DNA from: Homoserinimonas sp. OAct 916
GTDB lineage: Bacteria > Actinomycetota > Actinomycetes > Actinomycetales > Microbacteriaceae
Direction of reading: 5' to 3'
Length of the DNA stretch: 64,000 bases
NCBI RefSeq assembly: GCF_003260275.1
Contig: NZ_QJHB01000002.1
Location: forward strand, 124,001-188,000
This document shows, piece by piece, positions 8,995-17,034 of this stretch. The translations under genes were made by a program, and so were the position numbers. A model generated the notes under the pieces. It did no database searches. It was not told the DNA's origin and saw only the letters and a list, made by a program, of their open reading frames with translations. Every line of letters begins with the position of its first letter. The first letter of the stretch is position 1.

Positions 8995-9657
8995 ATGCAG
9001 AACCTGACCCTGCGCGGCGGCGTCGGCGCCCGTGTCGACGCCGCGATCGAGATCAAACGCTCGCGCTTCCTGACGAGGCTCGTACGGGTCGAGCGTGAGG
9101 AGGAGGCGCGGTTGGTGGTCGACGAGGCTCGGCGCGAACATTGGAAGGCCCGCCATCATTGCACCGCCTTCGTGCTCGGCGCGAATGGTTCGGCAGACCA
9201 GATCCGCCGCTCCAACGACGACGGGGAACCTTCCGGCACTGCCGGGGCTCCCATTTTGGCCGCGTTGCAGGGGGCTGGTTTCATCGACAGCATCGCCGTT
9301 GTGACCCGCTATTTCGGCGGCGTGCTCCTCGGTGCCGGCGGTCTGGCCCGCGCCTATTCCGAGGCCGTGGTGGCAGCGATCGAGCTCGCACAGAACAACA
9401 GCCTGGTGGTGCGACGAACCGAGCAGGCGCTCTTTGCGCTCACACTCGACCACGCGACCGCAGGGCAGGTCGAAGCCGAACTGCGCTCTCGCCGCGTCGA
9501 GGTGGTGAAGGCAGGTTACGGGGAAGAGGTCGAACTGATGCTCAGCCATCCCGACGGTGACGCCCTCTCGGCCATTGTTGCCGACCTGACCGCGGGTCGG
9601 GCAGTGATCAAGCCCCGAGGCACCCGCTGGATCGACGTCGAGCCGGCTGCGCATTGA
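8995..9657 (+). CDS. yigZ: YigZ / IMPACT family protein
   Basis: 220 residues. The N-terminal UPF0029/IMPACT domain has the family blocks 'EIKRSRFLTRL', 'HHCTAFVLG', 'SNDDGEPSGTAGAPIL', and 'VVTRYFGGVLLGAGGLARAYSEA', followed by a DUF1949-like C-terminal domain (about 140-210). Members are thought to act near translation or ribosome-linked stress; the bacterial role is not settled. ATG at 8995 lies shortly after 'CAGAGT', a weak -10 candidate. It stands alone between glpD and the convergent VWA gene, with independent transcription likely. Confidence 0.93.
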   Translation: MQNLTLRGGVGARVDAAIEIKRSRFLTRLVRVEREEEARLVVDEARREHWKARHHCTAFVLGANGSADQIRRSNDDGEPSGTAGAPILAALQGAGFIDSIAVVTRYFGGVLLGAGGLARAYSEAVVAAIELAQNNSLVVRRTEQALFALTLDHATAGQVEAELRSRRVEVVKAGYGEEVELMLSHPDGDALSAIVADLTAGRAVIKPRGTRWIDVEPAAH

Positions 9658-9696
9658 CGGCTTCGAACGGTTGGAGGGCGGGACCAGCGGCTTCGG

Positions 9697-11718
9697 TCAT
9701 CCGCCCACCCAGAAGCCTCGTCCGGCAAACCAGTCACCGCCCGCATCGTCCGTGCCGCGCTCCGACGTCGGCCCCCGGGAGCCGAGGTACGATTCCACGA
9801 CCGTGGCATCGAGACCGTCGAGCTCCGGGGCGATGACCCGTCCTGAGACCCGGCGCGCAATCGTGTCCATGAACCGGGCAAGACCCGGGTCGTCTCCCAG
9901 TCGGAAGAACGTGGTCTGGGCGCCCAACCGCTTCGAGTTGTCGAGTTCGTGGAGGGTGTGCGCGATGGTCAGCGGGTGCGGCGGGTAGGAAAAAGAAGCC
10001 TCACCGCCGGCCTCCAGGTGGGAGGTCGGCTCACCGTCGGTGACGATGAGCAGCACCGGTTGCGAGTCCGGATGGTTGCGGAAGTGGCGATTGGCCAGCA
10101 ACAGCGCGTGATGCAAGTTGGTGCCTTTGTCCCACTCCGCTTCCAGAGCGGTGATCTGTTCGATTTCCATCACCTGCGCGAAGCGGGCGAACCCGATCAA
10201 CTGCAGGTGGTCGCCGCGAAAACGGGACCGGATCAGGGTGTGCAGGGCGAGCGCGGTGCGCTTCATCGGCACCCACCGGCCGTCCATCTCCATCGAGAAC
10301 GACGTGTCGACCAACAAGGCGACCGCCGCCTGGGTGCGTGCCTCGGTCTCTGCGATCTCGATGTCGTCGACGGCGATCAACGGACCGTTGCCCCCGCCGG
10401 CGCGACGCTGAAAACTGTTGAGCAGTGTGCGCGGGATGTCCCAGGGCTCCGTGTCGCCGAACTCCCACGCCCGCGTGGCGCCCGAGATCTCCCCCGCCGC
10501 GCCGGACTGGCGAAGTTCGCGCTGCCCGGTTCGACCTGACATGCGCGTCGCAATGTCACGCAGCAGAGATCTGCCGAGTTGACGCATCGCCTTGGGGGTG
10601 AGGGTGAGCTTCCCCGACCAGTCGCGGCGCAGTGTTCCGGTCTCGCGCAGCGCCTTCTCCAGCTCGCGCAGTGTGTTTGCTGCGACGGCGGCATCGCCCC
10701 CGAGCTGGCGGGAGAGACTGTCCAGGTCAACATCTTCCATCCGGGCGTCGCGGTGCGACTGGGAAAGCTGTTCGGTCAGTTCGTCGAGCTCCGCGATGTC
10801 CTGCAGCACCCCTGTCCCGTCTCCGAGGCCGAGTGGCTCGTCCCCTCCGAAACTCTCGGAGCCGCCCCAGTTCTCCCCAGGCCGCAAGGCCCGCAGGTTC
10901 GCATCCAGTTGCGTCAGCGTCGACATCAGCTGGGGTGTGCCGAAGGCCTGCGCCGAGAGCTGCATCAGTTCTTCGCGCTGCTCGGTCGTCATCGAGTTGA
11001 GCATCCGTTGGGCTGCCGCCGCGCGCTGCGCCAGGGCGTCGATCAATTCATCGATGTTCTGCGGGTGCTCAGGAAAATAGTCGCCGTGCTTGTCCATGAA
11101 ATCGTCGAAGTCGTGCGGGGTGTCCTCCCCCAGGCGGTGCTTTTCCAGCAGAGCGTTCAGGTCGCCGAGCATCTGGTTGATGGCCACCCGGTCTTCGTCG
11201 GTGGCATTCTCCAGCGCCTTCTTCAGACCGGCGAATCGTTGATCAAGCAGTTCCCTCCCGAGCAGGTCTTTGATCTTCTCGTAGTCAGCCCGAGCCTGGC
11301 GCGACTGCCACGCATAGTCGCTCAACTCCTGCACCGCGGCCGCAGTGGATGGGGGCAGGCTGTCCAGGCGAAGCTGGGCGAATTCCCTCAGGTCGTCGTC
11401 CATTTCCGTGTCGCGCGCCAACTGCTTGCGCTCCTCCAGCACTGCATGCTCCAACAGTTGCCTGGCCTGCTCGAGGGTGCCATCGAGGTTGTGTCGACGG
11501 AGCAGCATGCGCCGCCGCTTGGCCACCCGGCGGGCAAGATCGTCGAGTCCGCTCTGCCCGCGCCCTCCCCTTCGCAGAAATTCGTTCAGCGCACGTTCGG
11601 GCGAACTGCCCGCCATCACGGACTCGCCGATGGCGTCGAGTGCCTCGGCGATCTCGACCGGCCCGGCGAGTGGGTCCCCGCCCTCGTAGCGGTGGAAACG
11701 TGAACGGATCTCAGCCAT
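9697..11718 (-). CDS. VWA-domain protein, partner of a MoxR/chelatase-like ATPase
   Basis: 673 residues. A long helical, charged region (about 1-430; no membrane segment) is followed by a C-terminal von Willebrand A domain with a MIDAS motif 'LLVDTSFSMEMDG' (DxSxS) and later 'LIVTDGEPTSH'. The ATG at 11718 overlaps the stop of the ATPase gene by 8 nt, so the two are translated together. The architecture resembles BchD/ChlD-type subunits of chelatases and the MoxR-VWA chaperone pairs used for metal insertion or complex remodelling. From memory it is close in size and order to M. tuberculosis Rv0958/Rv0959. Its client is unknown. Confidence 0.9.
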   Translation of the reverse strand: MAEIRSRFHRYEGGDPLAGPVEIAEALDAIGESVMAGSSPERALNEFLRRGGRGQSGLDDLARRVAKRRRMLLRRHNLDGTLEQARQLLEHAVLEERKQLARDTEMDDDLREFAQLRLDSLPPSTAAAVQELSDYAWQSRQARADYEKIKDLLGRELLDQRFAGLKKALENATDEDRVAINQMLGDLNALLEKHRLGEDTPHDFDDFMDKHGDYFPEHPQNIDELIDALAQRAAAAQRMLNSMTTEQREELMQLSAQAFGTPQLMSTLTQLDANLRALRPGENWGGSESFGGDEPLGLGDGTGVLQDIAELDELTEQLSQSHRDARMEDVDLDSLSRQLGGDAAVAANTLRELEKALRETGTLRRDWSGKLTLTPKAMRQLGRSLLRDIATRMSGRTGQRELRQSGAAGEISGATRAWEFGDTEPWDIPRTLLNSFQRRAGGGNGPLIAVDDIEIAETEARTQAAVALLVDTSFSMEMDGRWVPMKRTALALHTLIRSRFRGDHLQLIGFARFAQVMEIEQITALEAEWDKGTNLHHALLLANRHFRNHPDSQPVLLIVTDGEPTSHLEAGGEASFSYPPHPLTIAHTLHELDNSKRLGAQTTFFRLGDDPGLARFMDTIARRVSGRVIAPELDGLDATVVESYLGSRGPTSERGTDDAGGDWFAGRGFWVGG

Positions 11719-13111
11719 AGATGGTCTCGCCCCCTTCGGCATCCTTTCCGATCTTTCGCGAGAGGTAGAGGCCCTCCAGCGCCAGCTCGATCGCTGCGGC
11801 GCGTTCGCCCTCCGCCGTGGCTCCCAGCCGATCGCAAATCTCCTCATAGAGATTAGATTCACCCAGAACCGGCAACTGCTCGAGAAACTGTCTGGCAGGA
11901 ACCTGCTCGCCTGTCAGCGCCATCGCGCCGTTCTCGATCACCGCGACCAGGACTGAGAAGTCCACCCCGCGAAAACAATGCCGCACGGTGTCGGCGGTCG
12001 CGGTGCGCAACAAGTGGCCCAGCACCTCTGACTCCCGCCCCTCCTCACCGGTCTCGAATTCGATCTTTCCCCCGAGTACCGCGACGGCCGCTTCGAGGTC
12101 GACCACGCGTGCGACGGCGTTGTCTTCTCCCTGCGACATCGCACGGTGCAGTGCGGCGGCCGCGATCGTCTCGGCCCCGGCGATCGCGACCCGCGCGCTC
12201 ACACCGCTGCGCTGGTCAACCGCGCTGGACTCACGCAGGTTGCGCGTGAATCGCGCCAGAATCTCCACCAGGTGGTCGGGCACCTCGGCTACGAGGTTCG
12301 TCTCCTGTCGGATCACCGCGATCTCGGCCTCGATCCGTCTCGGGTAGTGCGTGTGGATCTCGGCTCCGAACCGGTCTTTGAGCGGGGTGATGATCCTGCC
12401 CCGGTTGGTGTAGTCCTCGGGGTTGGCGCTGGCCACGACCAAGACATCGAGCGGCAGTCGAAGCACATAGCCTCGAACCTGGATGTCGCGCTCCTCCATG
12501 ACATTGAGCATCGCGACCTGGATCCGTTCGGCGAGGTCGGGCAATTCGTTGATCGCGACGATGCCGCGATGGCTGCGCGGGATCAGTCCGAAATGGATGG
12601 TTTCCGGGTCACCAAGCGAACGACCCTCGGCCACCTTCATCGGGTCCACATCGCCGATGAGGTCTGCCACCGAGGTGTCCGGGGTGGCCAGCTTCTCGAC
12701 ATAACGCTCATCACGATGTCGCCAGACCACCGGCAACGCGTCGCCCAACTCCAGAGCCCGGCGCTGAGATTCATGGGTGATCGGTTCATAGGGGTGCTCA
12801 CCGAGCTCCGAGCCGCCGATGACCGGCGTCCACTCGTCGAGCAGACCGGCGATGGTGCGCAGCAACCGGGTCTTGCCCTGGCCGCGTTCCCCGAGGAGCA
12901 CGATGTCATGGCCGGCGATCAGTGCCCGTTCCAGCTGCGGAATGACCGTGTCCTCGAAGCCGTGCAAACCGGGCCAGGGATTCTCACCGGCGCGCAGCTT
13001 TTCGAGGAGGTTGTCGCGAATCTCACTCCGCAACGCCTTCTGGAGGTGGCCGGAGTGGCGCAATTCTCCGACGGTACTGATTTTGGGGGCCCGCGTCACC
13101 TGATCGGTCAC
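11711..13111 (-). CDS. MoxR / magnesium-chelatase-I-like AAA+ ATPase
   Basis: 466 residues. AAA+ core with Walker A 'GERGQGKT' (about residues 75-82), Walker B-like 'GIVAINELPD' and sensor 'VLVVASANPEDYTNRGRIITPLKDRFG', the typical order in ChlI/BchI and MoxR proteins. There are no chlorophyll genes here, so 'magnesium chelatase' is a fold label rather than a function. The start is GTG (13111), preceded at 6 nt by TACCCT on the minus strand, so the mRNA appears leaderless. It forms a two-gene operon with the VWA protein downstream. Confidence 0.93.
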   Translation of the reverse strand: MTDQVTRAPKISTVGELRHSGHLQKALRSEIRDNLLEKLRAGENPWPGLHGFEDTVIPQLERALIAGHDIVLLGERGQGKTRLLRTIAGLLDEWTPVIGGSELGEHPYEPITHESQRRALELGDALPVVWRHRDERYVEKLATPDTSVADLIGDVDPMKVAEGRSLGDPETIHFGLIPRSHRGIVAINELPDLAERIQVAMLNVMEERDIQVRGYVLRLPLDVLVVASANPEDYTNRGRIITPLKDRFGAEIHTHYPRRIEAEIAVIRQETNLVAEVPDHLVEILARFTRNLRESSAVDQRSGVSARVAIAGAETIAAAALHRAMSQGEDNAVARVVDLEAAVAVLGGKIEFETGEEGRESEVLGHLLRTATADTVRHCFRGVDFSVLVAVIENGAMALTGEQVPARQFLEQLPVLGESNLYEEICDRLGATAEGERAAAIELALEGLYLSRKIGKDAEGGETIYG

Positions 13112-13117
13112 CTGTCT

Positions 13118-13123
13118 AGGGTA
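13118..13123 (-). promoter_or_regulatory. -10 hexamer TACCCT of the MoxR-like operon
   Basis: Minus-strand TACCCT followed by 6 nt and the GTG at 13111; fits leaderless transcription. Confidence 0.4.
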
Positions 13124-13262
13124 ACCCCCGATGCTTCCAACGGCACCTCGAAATCAAGCGGCCACCCACGGTGCAACCAGGCTCGGCCGGGCTGGCCGAC
13201 GCGCAGTTACCATCCCGCCGGCTCCGGGAATAGAGTGCCACTAGAGCAGGTGGAGGACGATC

Positions 13263-14954
13263 GTGGATGCTTCGCTCGATGTTCCGTGGCGTCGCCCCGG
13301 CCGAATCACGTATGCACGCGCGCGCCTCGCAGCGTTCATCCGGCCGCCGGTCGCTGTGACGCCCGCCCCCGCCGACCTGCAGGTGCACCGCGATGTTGCC
13401 GTGCCGATGAAAGACGGCGTACTCCTGCGGGTCAATGTATATCGGCCCCCGGGCGATGAGCCCGTGCCCGTCATCCTGTCCGCCCATCCGTATGGCAAGG
13501 GCAACCACCCGCATCGCACCCGGCGCGGCTGGTCACTGAACTTTCAGTACCGCATCATGAACCAACCCGCACCGGTCGAATTCTCCAGCGAGACCGGCTG
13601 GGAGGCCCCCGACCCGGTGTGGTGGGTCTCTCAGGGCTACGCCGTCATCAACGCCGACCTGCGCGGAGCCGGCACCTCGGAGGGGGTCGGCTCCCTTCTC
13701 AGCGACGCGGAGGCGGCCGACGTCGTCGATCTGATCGAGTGGGCCGGCGCTCAACCCTGGTCGACGGGAAGCGTCGGTATGCTGGGCGTCTCGTACCTCG
13801 CAATCTCGCAATACAAGGCAGCCGCGCTCCACCCGCCCAGCCTGAAGGCGATCTGCCCCTGGGAGGGCTTCACAGATGCCTATCGCGACTTCATGACTCC
13901 CGGTGGCGTTACCGAGAACGGCTTCGCGAGGATCTGGCTCTTCATGTCCATGCGCGTCGCCCGGCTTCGCGTCAATCTGGGCCGGGAGCGCAAGGCCCAT
14001 CCGCTGCACGACGCGTGGTGGGATGCCCTCACGCCCGACCTCGCCGCGATCACCGTGCCGATGCTCGTCTGCACCAGCTTCTCAGATGACAACGTGCACA
14101 GCTCCGGGTCGATGCGCGCGTTCCAGCGGGTCGGCTCGACGGATCGGTTCGCCTACGCCCACCGCGGCCCGAAGTGGTCGACCTTTTATGGCGAACCCGC
14201 TCGCACGGCGCAACTGCAGTTCTTCGACCGCTACCTGAAGCAGAAGGATGTGCCCACGTTGCCACCACTACGCCTCGAAGTGCGGGAGAGTGCCCACGAG
14301 ATCGTCGCGGTCCGCGCCGAGCAGGAGTGGCCGTTGGCCCGCACCGTCTGGACAGACCTGTATCTGGCCGACGAAGGAGTCTTGCGGCCGTCGCCGGGTG
14401 ACGAAGGAAGGATCCGGTTCGAGCTGAGGCGCACGGCGGCCGCGTTCACCTGGACCGTCGGTGAGAATGTCGAGCTCACCGGCCCCCTGGCCTTGAAGGT
14501 CTGGCTGTCGTTGGAGCGTGTCGACGACGCCAACATCTTCGTCGGGGTCGAGAAGCGCCGGGCCGGTCGTGCAGTGGACTTCGAGGGGTCGTATGGCTAC
14601 GGCCGTGACTGCGTCGCCTCCGGCCGGCTGCGCGTAGCTCTGCGCGAACTCGACGAGGACCTCTCGACGCCCCAGCAGCCCGAGCACACCTTTCGCACGG
14701 CGCAGCCGCTCGCCCATGGCGAGATCGTTCCCCTGGAGATTCCACTCACCGGCTCATCGACGCTGTTCCGGGCCGGAGACGAGCTGCGCGTTCTCGTCGC
14801 CGGACGCTACCTCCAACCGCGCAATCCCCTGTTCGGCCACTTTCCGGCGCACTATGTGCCCAGTGAGCCAGGTTACGGGATCGTGCACTTTGGCGGCGAG
14901 CACCCCTCGAGACTGCTCGTGCCGGTGGTGCCGGCCGCCACGCAGGAGATTTAG
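13263..14954 (+). CDS. CocE/NonD-family (X-Pro dipeptidyl-peptidase S15-like) hydrolase
   Basis: 563 residues. Alpha/beta-hydrolase core with 'DLRGAGTSEG' (oxyanion region), nucleophile Ser in 'GMLGVSYLA', acid in 'SFSDDNVH' and a likely catalytic His in 'AHRGPKWSTFY', followed by the C-terminal jelly-roll (about 350-560) that defines the S15/CocE family. Likely a cytoplasmic esterase, acylase or peptidase with unknown substrate; no signal peptide is seen. GTG at 13263 is supported by 'GGTGGAGGAC' just upstream. Divergent from the AAA+ gene with 151 bp between. Confidence 0.92.
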   Translation: MDASLDVPWRRPGRITYARARLAAFIRPPVAVTPAPADLQVHRDVAVPMKDGVLLRVNVYRPPGDEPVPVILSAHPYGKGNHPHRTRRGWSLNFQYRIMNQPAPVEFSSETGWEAPDPVWWVSQGYAVINADLRGAGTSEGVGSLLSDAEAADVVDLIEWAGAQPWSTGSVGMLGVSYLAISQYKAAALHPPSLKAICPWEGFTDAYRDFMTPGGVTENGFARIWLFMSMRVARLRVNLGRERKAHPLHDAWWDALTPDLAAITVPMLVCTSFSDDNVHSSGSMRAFQRVGSTDRFAYAHRGPKWSTFYGEPARTAQLQFFDRYLKQKDVPTLPPLRLEVRESAHEIVAVRAEQEWPLARTVWTDLYLADEGVLRPSPGDEGRIRFELRRTAAAFTWTVGENVELTGPLALKVWLSLERVDDANIFVGVEKRRAGRAVDFEGSYGYGRDCVASGRLRVALRELDEDLSTPQQPEHTFRTAQPLAHGEIVPLEIPLTGSSTLFRAGDELRVLVAGRYLQPRNPLFGHFPAHYVPSEPGYGIVHFGGEHPSRLLVPVVPAATQEI

Positions 14955-14960
14955 CAACGA

Positions 14961-14978
14961 CGACGGGTCTCCCCGTCG
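14961..14978. terminator. Hairpin between convergent genes
   Basis: CGACGGG (14961-14967), loop TCTC, CCCGTCG (14972-14978): a perfect 7-bp stem just after the CocE stop and before the tmm stop. No T-run, as is common in high-GC actinobacteria. Confidence 0.5.
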
Positions 14979-15003
14979 CCGTGCATAGAGTGTGTTGCCG
15001 CCC

Positions 15004-16452
15004 TCAGACGGCCTTCGCCTGCTCCGAGGCAACCGCTGGGGTCACCCGAACCTGCATCGTGACCGGTTCGGTGTGCGGGCCGTCCACCATGTTCGACAAC
15101 TCGCTGCGCTCGGGCTTTGACAGGTAGCGCTCGCTTGAGTCGTCCAACTCCCGCAGCCACGGCGTGTGGTGCCGGGCCGCCATGGTTCCGGTCATCACCG
15201 AGCGGTGCCGGCCGTCGCGATAGGTGAGCACATTGGTCTGCTTGTCCTGCGTCCACTGCACGAAGATTTCGACCACGGTGTCGAGGTCGAACATCGGGTA
15301 GTCGGTGGCGCCAATGAGGTCGCGGATGTAATCGGCCTGGAACTGGATCTGCTCCCGGGTGGTGCTGAGGGCATCCTGCCGGGCGAGCCAGGAGTCGATC
15401 GAATCACGCTGCGTGGCCGCATCGGGCAGCGACACCTCGCCGAGGATGACGTCACGCACGAACCACGCCTGCGCATCGAACATGTTGAACGTGAACCACT
15501 GGTCCTGGGCGCCGAGGTAGAACAACTTGTTGTTCTTCTCGGAGACGACGCCACGGTACAGCGTGTCGGGGTACAGACAGTTCGGCGAGTCCAACGCCAA
15601 CTCCGTCGGCAGGAATGGGTAGTGGTGCAGGTAGCCGGTGCAGAGCACCACGGCGTCGAAGCGCCGCGACACGCCGTTGGAGAAATGGGCGACCGAACCC
15701 TCGAAGCGGTCGATCAGCGGCAACTCTTCCATGCCTTTGGGCCAATCGAGTCCCATCGGCTGGGTGCGGTAGCTGAAAGTCACCGAGCGGGCGCCCATCT
15801 TGTATGCCTGCACGCCGATGTCCTCGGCCGAATAGCTGGCGCCGATCAGCAGCACGTCCCTGCCGGCCAACGACTCCGCGCCGCGGAAGTCGTGTGCGTG
15901 ACGCAGGCTGCCGGGGAACGTGTCGATACCCTCAAAGTGAGGCACGTTCGGCACGTTGAAATGGCCGGAACCGACGATGACGTGGTCGAACTCAGAGGTC
16001 TCGGTGACCTTGTTGACCAGGTCTTCGACGGTCACGAAGAACGTGCCCGTGGATTCGTTGTACTGCACCCAGCGCACCGCAGTGGAGAATCGAACGTAGT
16101 CGCGCACGCCGGTCTTCTCGACCCGGCCGTTGATGTATTCCCAGAGAACCTCACGGGGCGGGTAAGACGAGATCGGCGTGCCGAAGTGCTCATCGAAGGT
16201 GTACTCGGCGAATTCAAGCGCTTCTTTCGGCCCGTTCGACCAGAGGTTGCGGTACATGCTCGAGTGCACGGGCTCGCCGTACTGGTCGATACCGGTGCGC
16301 CAGTCGTAGTTCCATTGGCCACCCCAATCATCTTGCTTCTCGAAACAGACGATGTCGGGAATCTCCCGCCCCGCCCGCTTCGCTGACTCAAAGGCTCGTA
16401 GCTGAGCCATTCCGCTGGGTCCTGCTCCGATGATTGCGATGCGCTTCTGCAA
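15004..16452 (-). CDS. tmm: Trimethylamine monooxygenase (flavin-containing monooxygenase)
   Basis: 482 residues from the TTG at 16452. Converts trimethylamine to trimethylamine N-oxide using FAD, NADPH and O2. Motifs: FAD site 'GAGPSG' at residues 8-13, 'FEKQDDWGGQWNY', 'YRNLWSNGPKEALEFA', FMO signature 'FPGSLRHAHDF' (FxGxxxHxxxF), NADPH site 'GASYSAED', 'LCTGYLHHYPFLP', and 'QDQWFTFNMFDAQAWF'. These blocks match the bacterial Tmm subgroup better than generic FMOs (recognition from memory). TTG start: it has GGAGAGGA 5 nt upstream and gives 'QKRIAIIGAG', aligning with the family start; a longer ATG/GTG frame would add ~87 unrelated residues. Confidence 0.88.
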   Translation of the reverse strand: MQKRIAIIGAGPSGMAQLRAFESAKRAGREIPDIVCFEKQDDWGGQWNYDWRTGIDQYGEPVHSSMYRNLWSNGPKEALEFAEYTFDEHFGTPISSYPPREVLWEYINGRVEKTGVRDYVRFSTAVRWVQYNESTGTFFVTVEDLVNKVTETSEFDHVIVGSGHFNVPNVPHFEGIDTFPGSLRHAHDFRGAESLAGRDVLLIGASYSAEDIGVQAYKMGARSVTFSYRTQPMGLDWPKGMEELPLIDRFEGSVAHFSNGVSRRFDAVVLCTGYLHHYPFLPTELALDSPNCLYPDTLYRGVVSEKNNKLFYLGAQDQWFTFNMFDAQAWFVRDVILGEVSLPDAATQRDSIDSWLARQDALSTTREQIQFQADYIRDLIGATDYPMFDLDTVVEIFVQWTQDKQTNVLTYRDGRHRSVMTGTMAARHHTPWLRELDDSSERYLSKPERSELSNMVDGPHTEPVTMQVRVTPAVASEQAKAV

Positions 16453-16772
16453 ATATTCCTCTCCGGTTCCAACCTTGTCTGCCACCACGGCATTGCCTCG
16501 GGCGGAAATCGTGCCAGGCCCGGCGCCATGAAATGCGTCTGCCGAGCCAGTCGCGAAAGGCGTCGCAACACCACTGCTCAGCAGAAATCCCGCAACTGTG
16601 TTCGCGCGGGAAGAACTCTTGAAATATAGCATGGCCGTCTGAATCCTCTCTGGGCGCGCGCCGCTCAACAAGAAACTGGGAGCTCTCCGCAGCTCTTTGC
16701 GCGATACCCCCACCGGGTATACAATTGGAGGCAGACACCCGCTGGCAACGATCAGGAATGAGGCCTCGCATC
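16453..16772. other. Divergent regulatory region between tmm and copZ
   Basis: The minus-strand frame stays open up to 16713 but its residues do not look like the Tmm family, so it is treated as tmm leader. It contains the tmm ribosome-binding site (minus GGAGAGGA just above 16452) and, at 16697-16725, the copZA promoter and operator. Confidence 0.6.
16697..16725 (+). promoter_or_regulatory. copZA promoter with CsoR-like operator inside the spacer
   Basis: -35 TTGCGC (16697-16702), exactly 17 bp, -10 TACAAT (16720-16725). The whole spacer is the pseudo-palindrome ATACCCCCACCGGGTAT (16704-16720), matching the ATACCCC..GGGTAT shape of CsoR-family operators. A repressor bound here would block RNA polymerase; copper release of CsoR would induce copZA. 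No csoR gene is in the window. Confidence 0.7.
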
Positions 16773-16985
16773 ATGGTTCAGACCGTCTATACCGTGACCG
16801 GCATGACCTGTGCGCACTGCGAACGCGCCGTCGCTGAAGAAGTGGAACGAATCGTCGGCGTGACCGCTGTCGAGGTGAGCGCGAAGACGGGGCTGCTTGG
16901 GATCTCCAGCAACGCAGCGATCGACGAAAAATCGGTTCTCGCGGCTGTGGATGAGGCCGGCTACGAGGCCGCGCGAGCATCATGA
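16773..16985 (+). CDS. copZ: Heavy-metal-associated (HMA) copper chaperone
   Basis: 70 residues forming a single HMA ferredoxin-like domain. The Cu(I)-binding loop is 'GMTCAHC' (residues ~8-14) and the fold ends 'AVDEAGYEA'. It delivers Cu(I) in the cytoplasm to the CopA exporter encoded 49 bp downstream. ATG at 16773 gives the family start (VYTVTGMTC); an ATG at 16758 is a less likely alternative. Expression is expected to be copper-inducible through the CsoR-like operator upstream. Confidence 0.93.
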   Translation: MVQTVYTVTGMTCAHCERAVAEEVERIVGVTAVEVSAKTGLLGISSNAAIDEKSVLAAVDEAGYEAARAS

Positions 16986-17034
16986 ACGTCGTTATCCAGG
17001 CGAGGCCGCCCGCTACGACACGAGAAGGCAACTG

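Noticed and set aside
11711-13111. Magnesium chelatase for chlorophyll synthesis
   Set aside because: Only the ATPase fold matches; no porphyrin or photosynthesis genes in the window.
12146-13459. 437-codon plus-strand frame opposite the AAA+ gene
   Set aside because: Antisense of a clear ATPase with complete Walker motifs; composition not protein-like.
16453-16713. N-terminal extension of tmm in the same frame
   Set aside because: Would put ~87 residues unlike any FMO before the FAD motif; the TTG with GGAGAGGA fits better.
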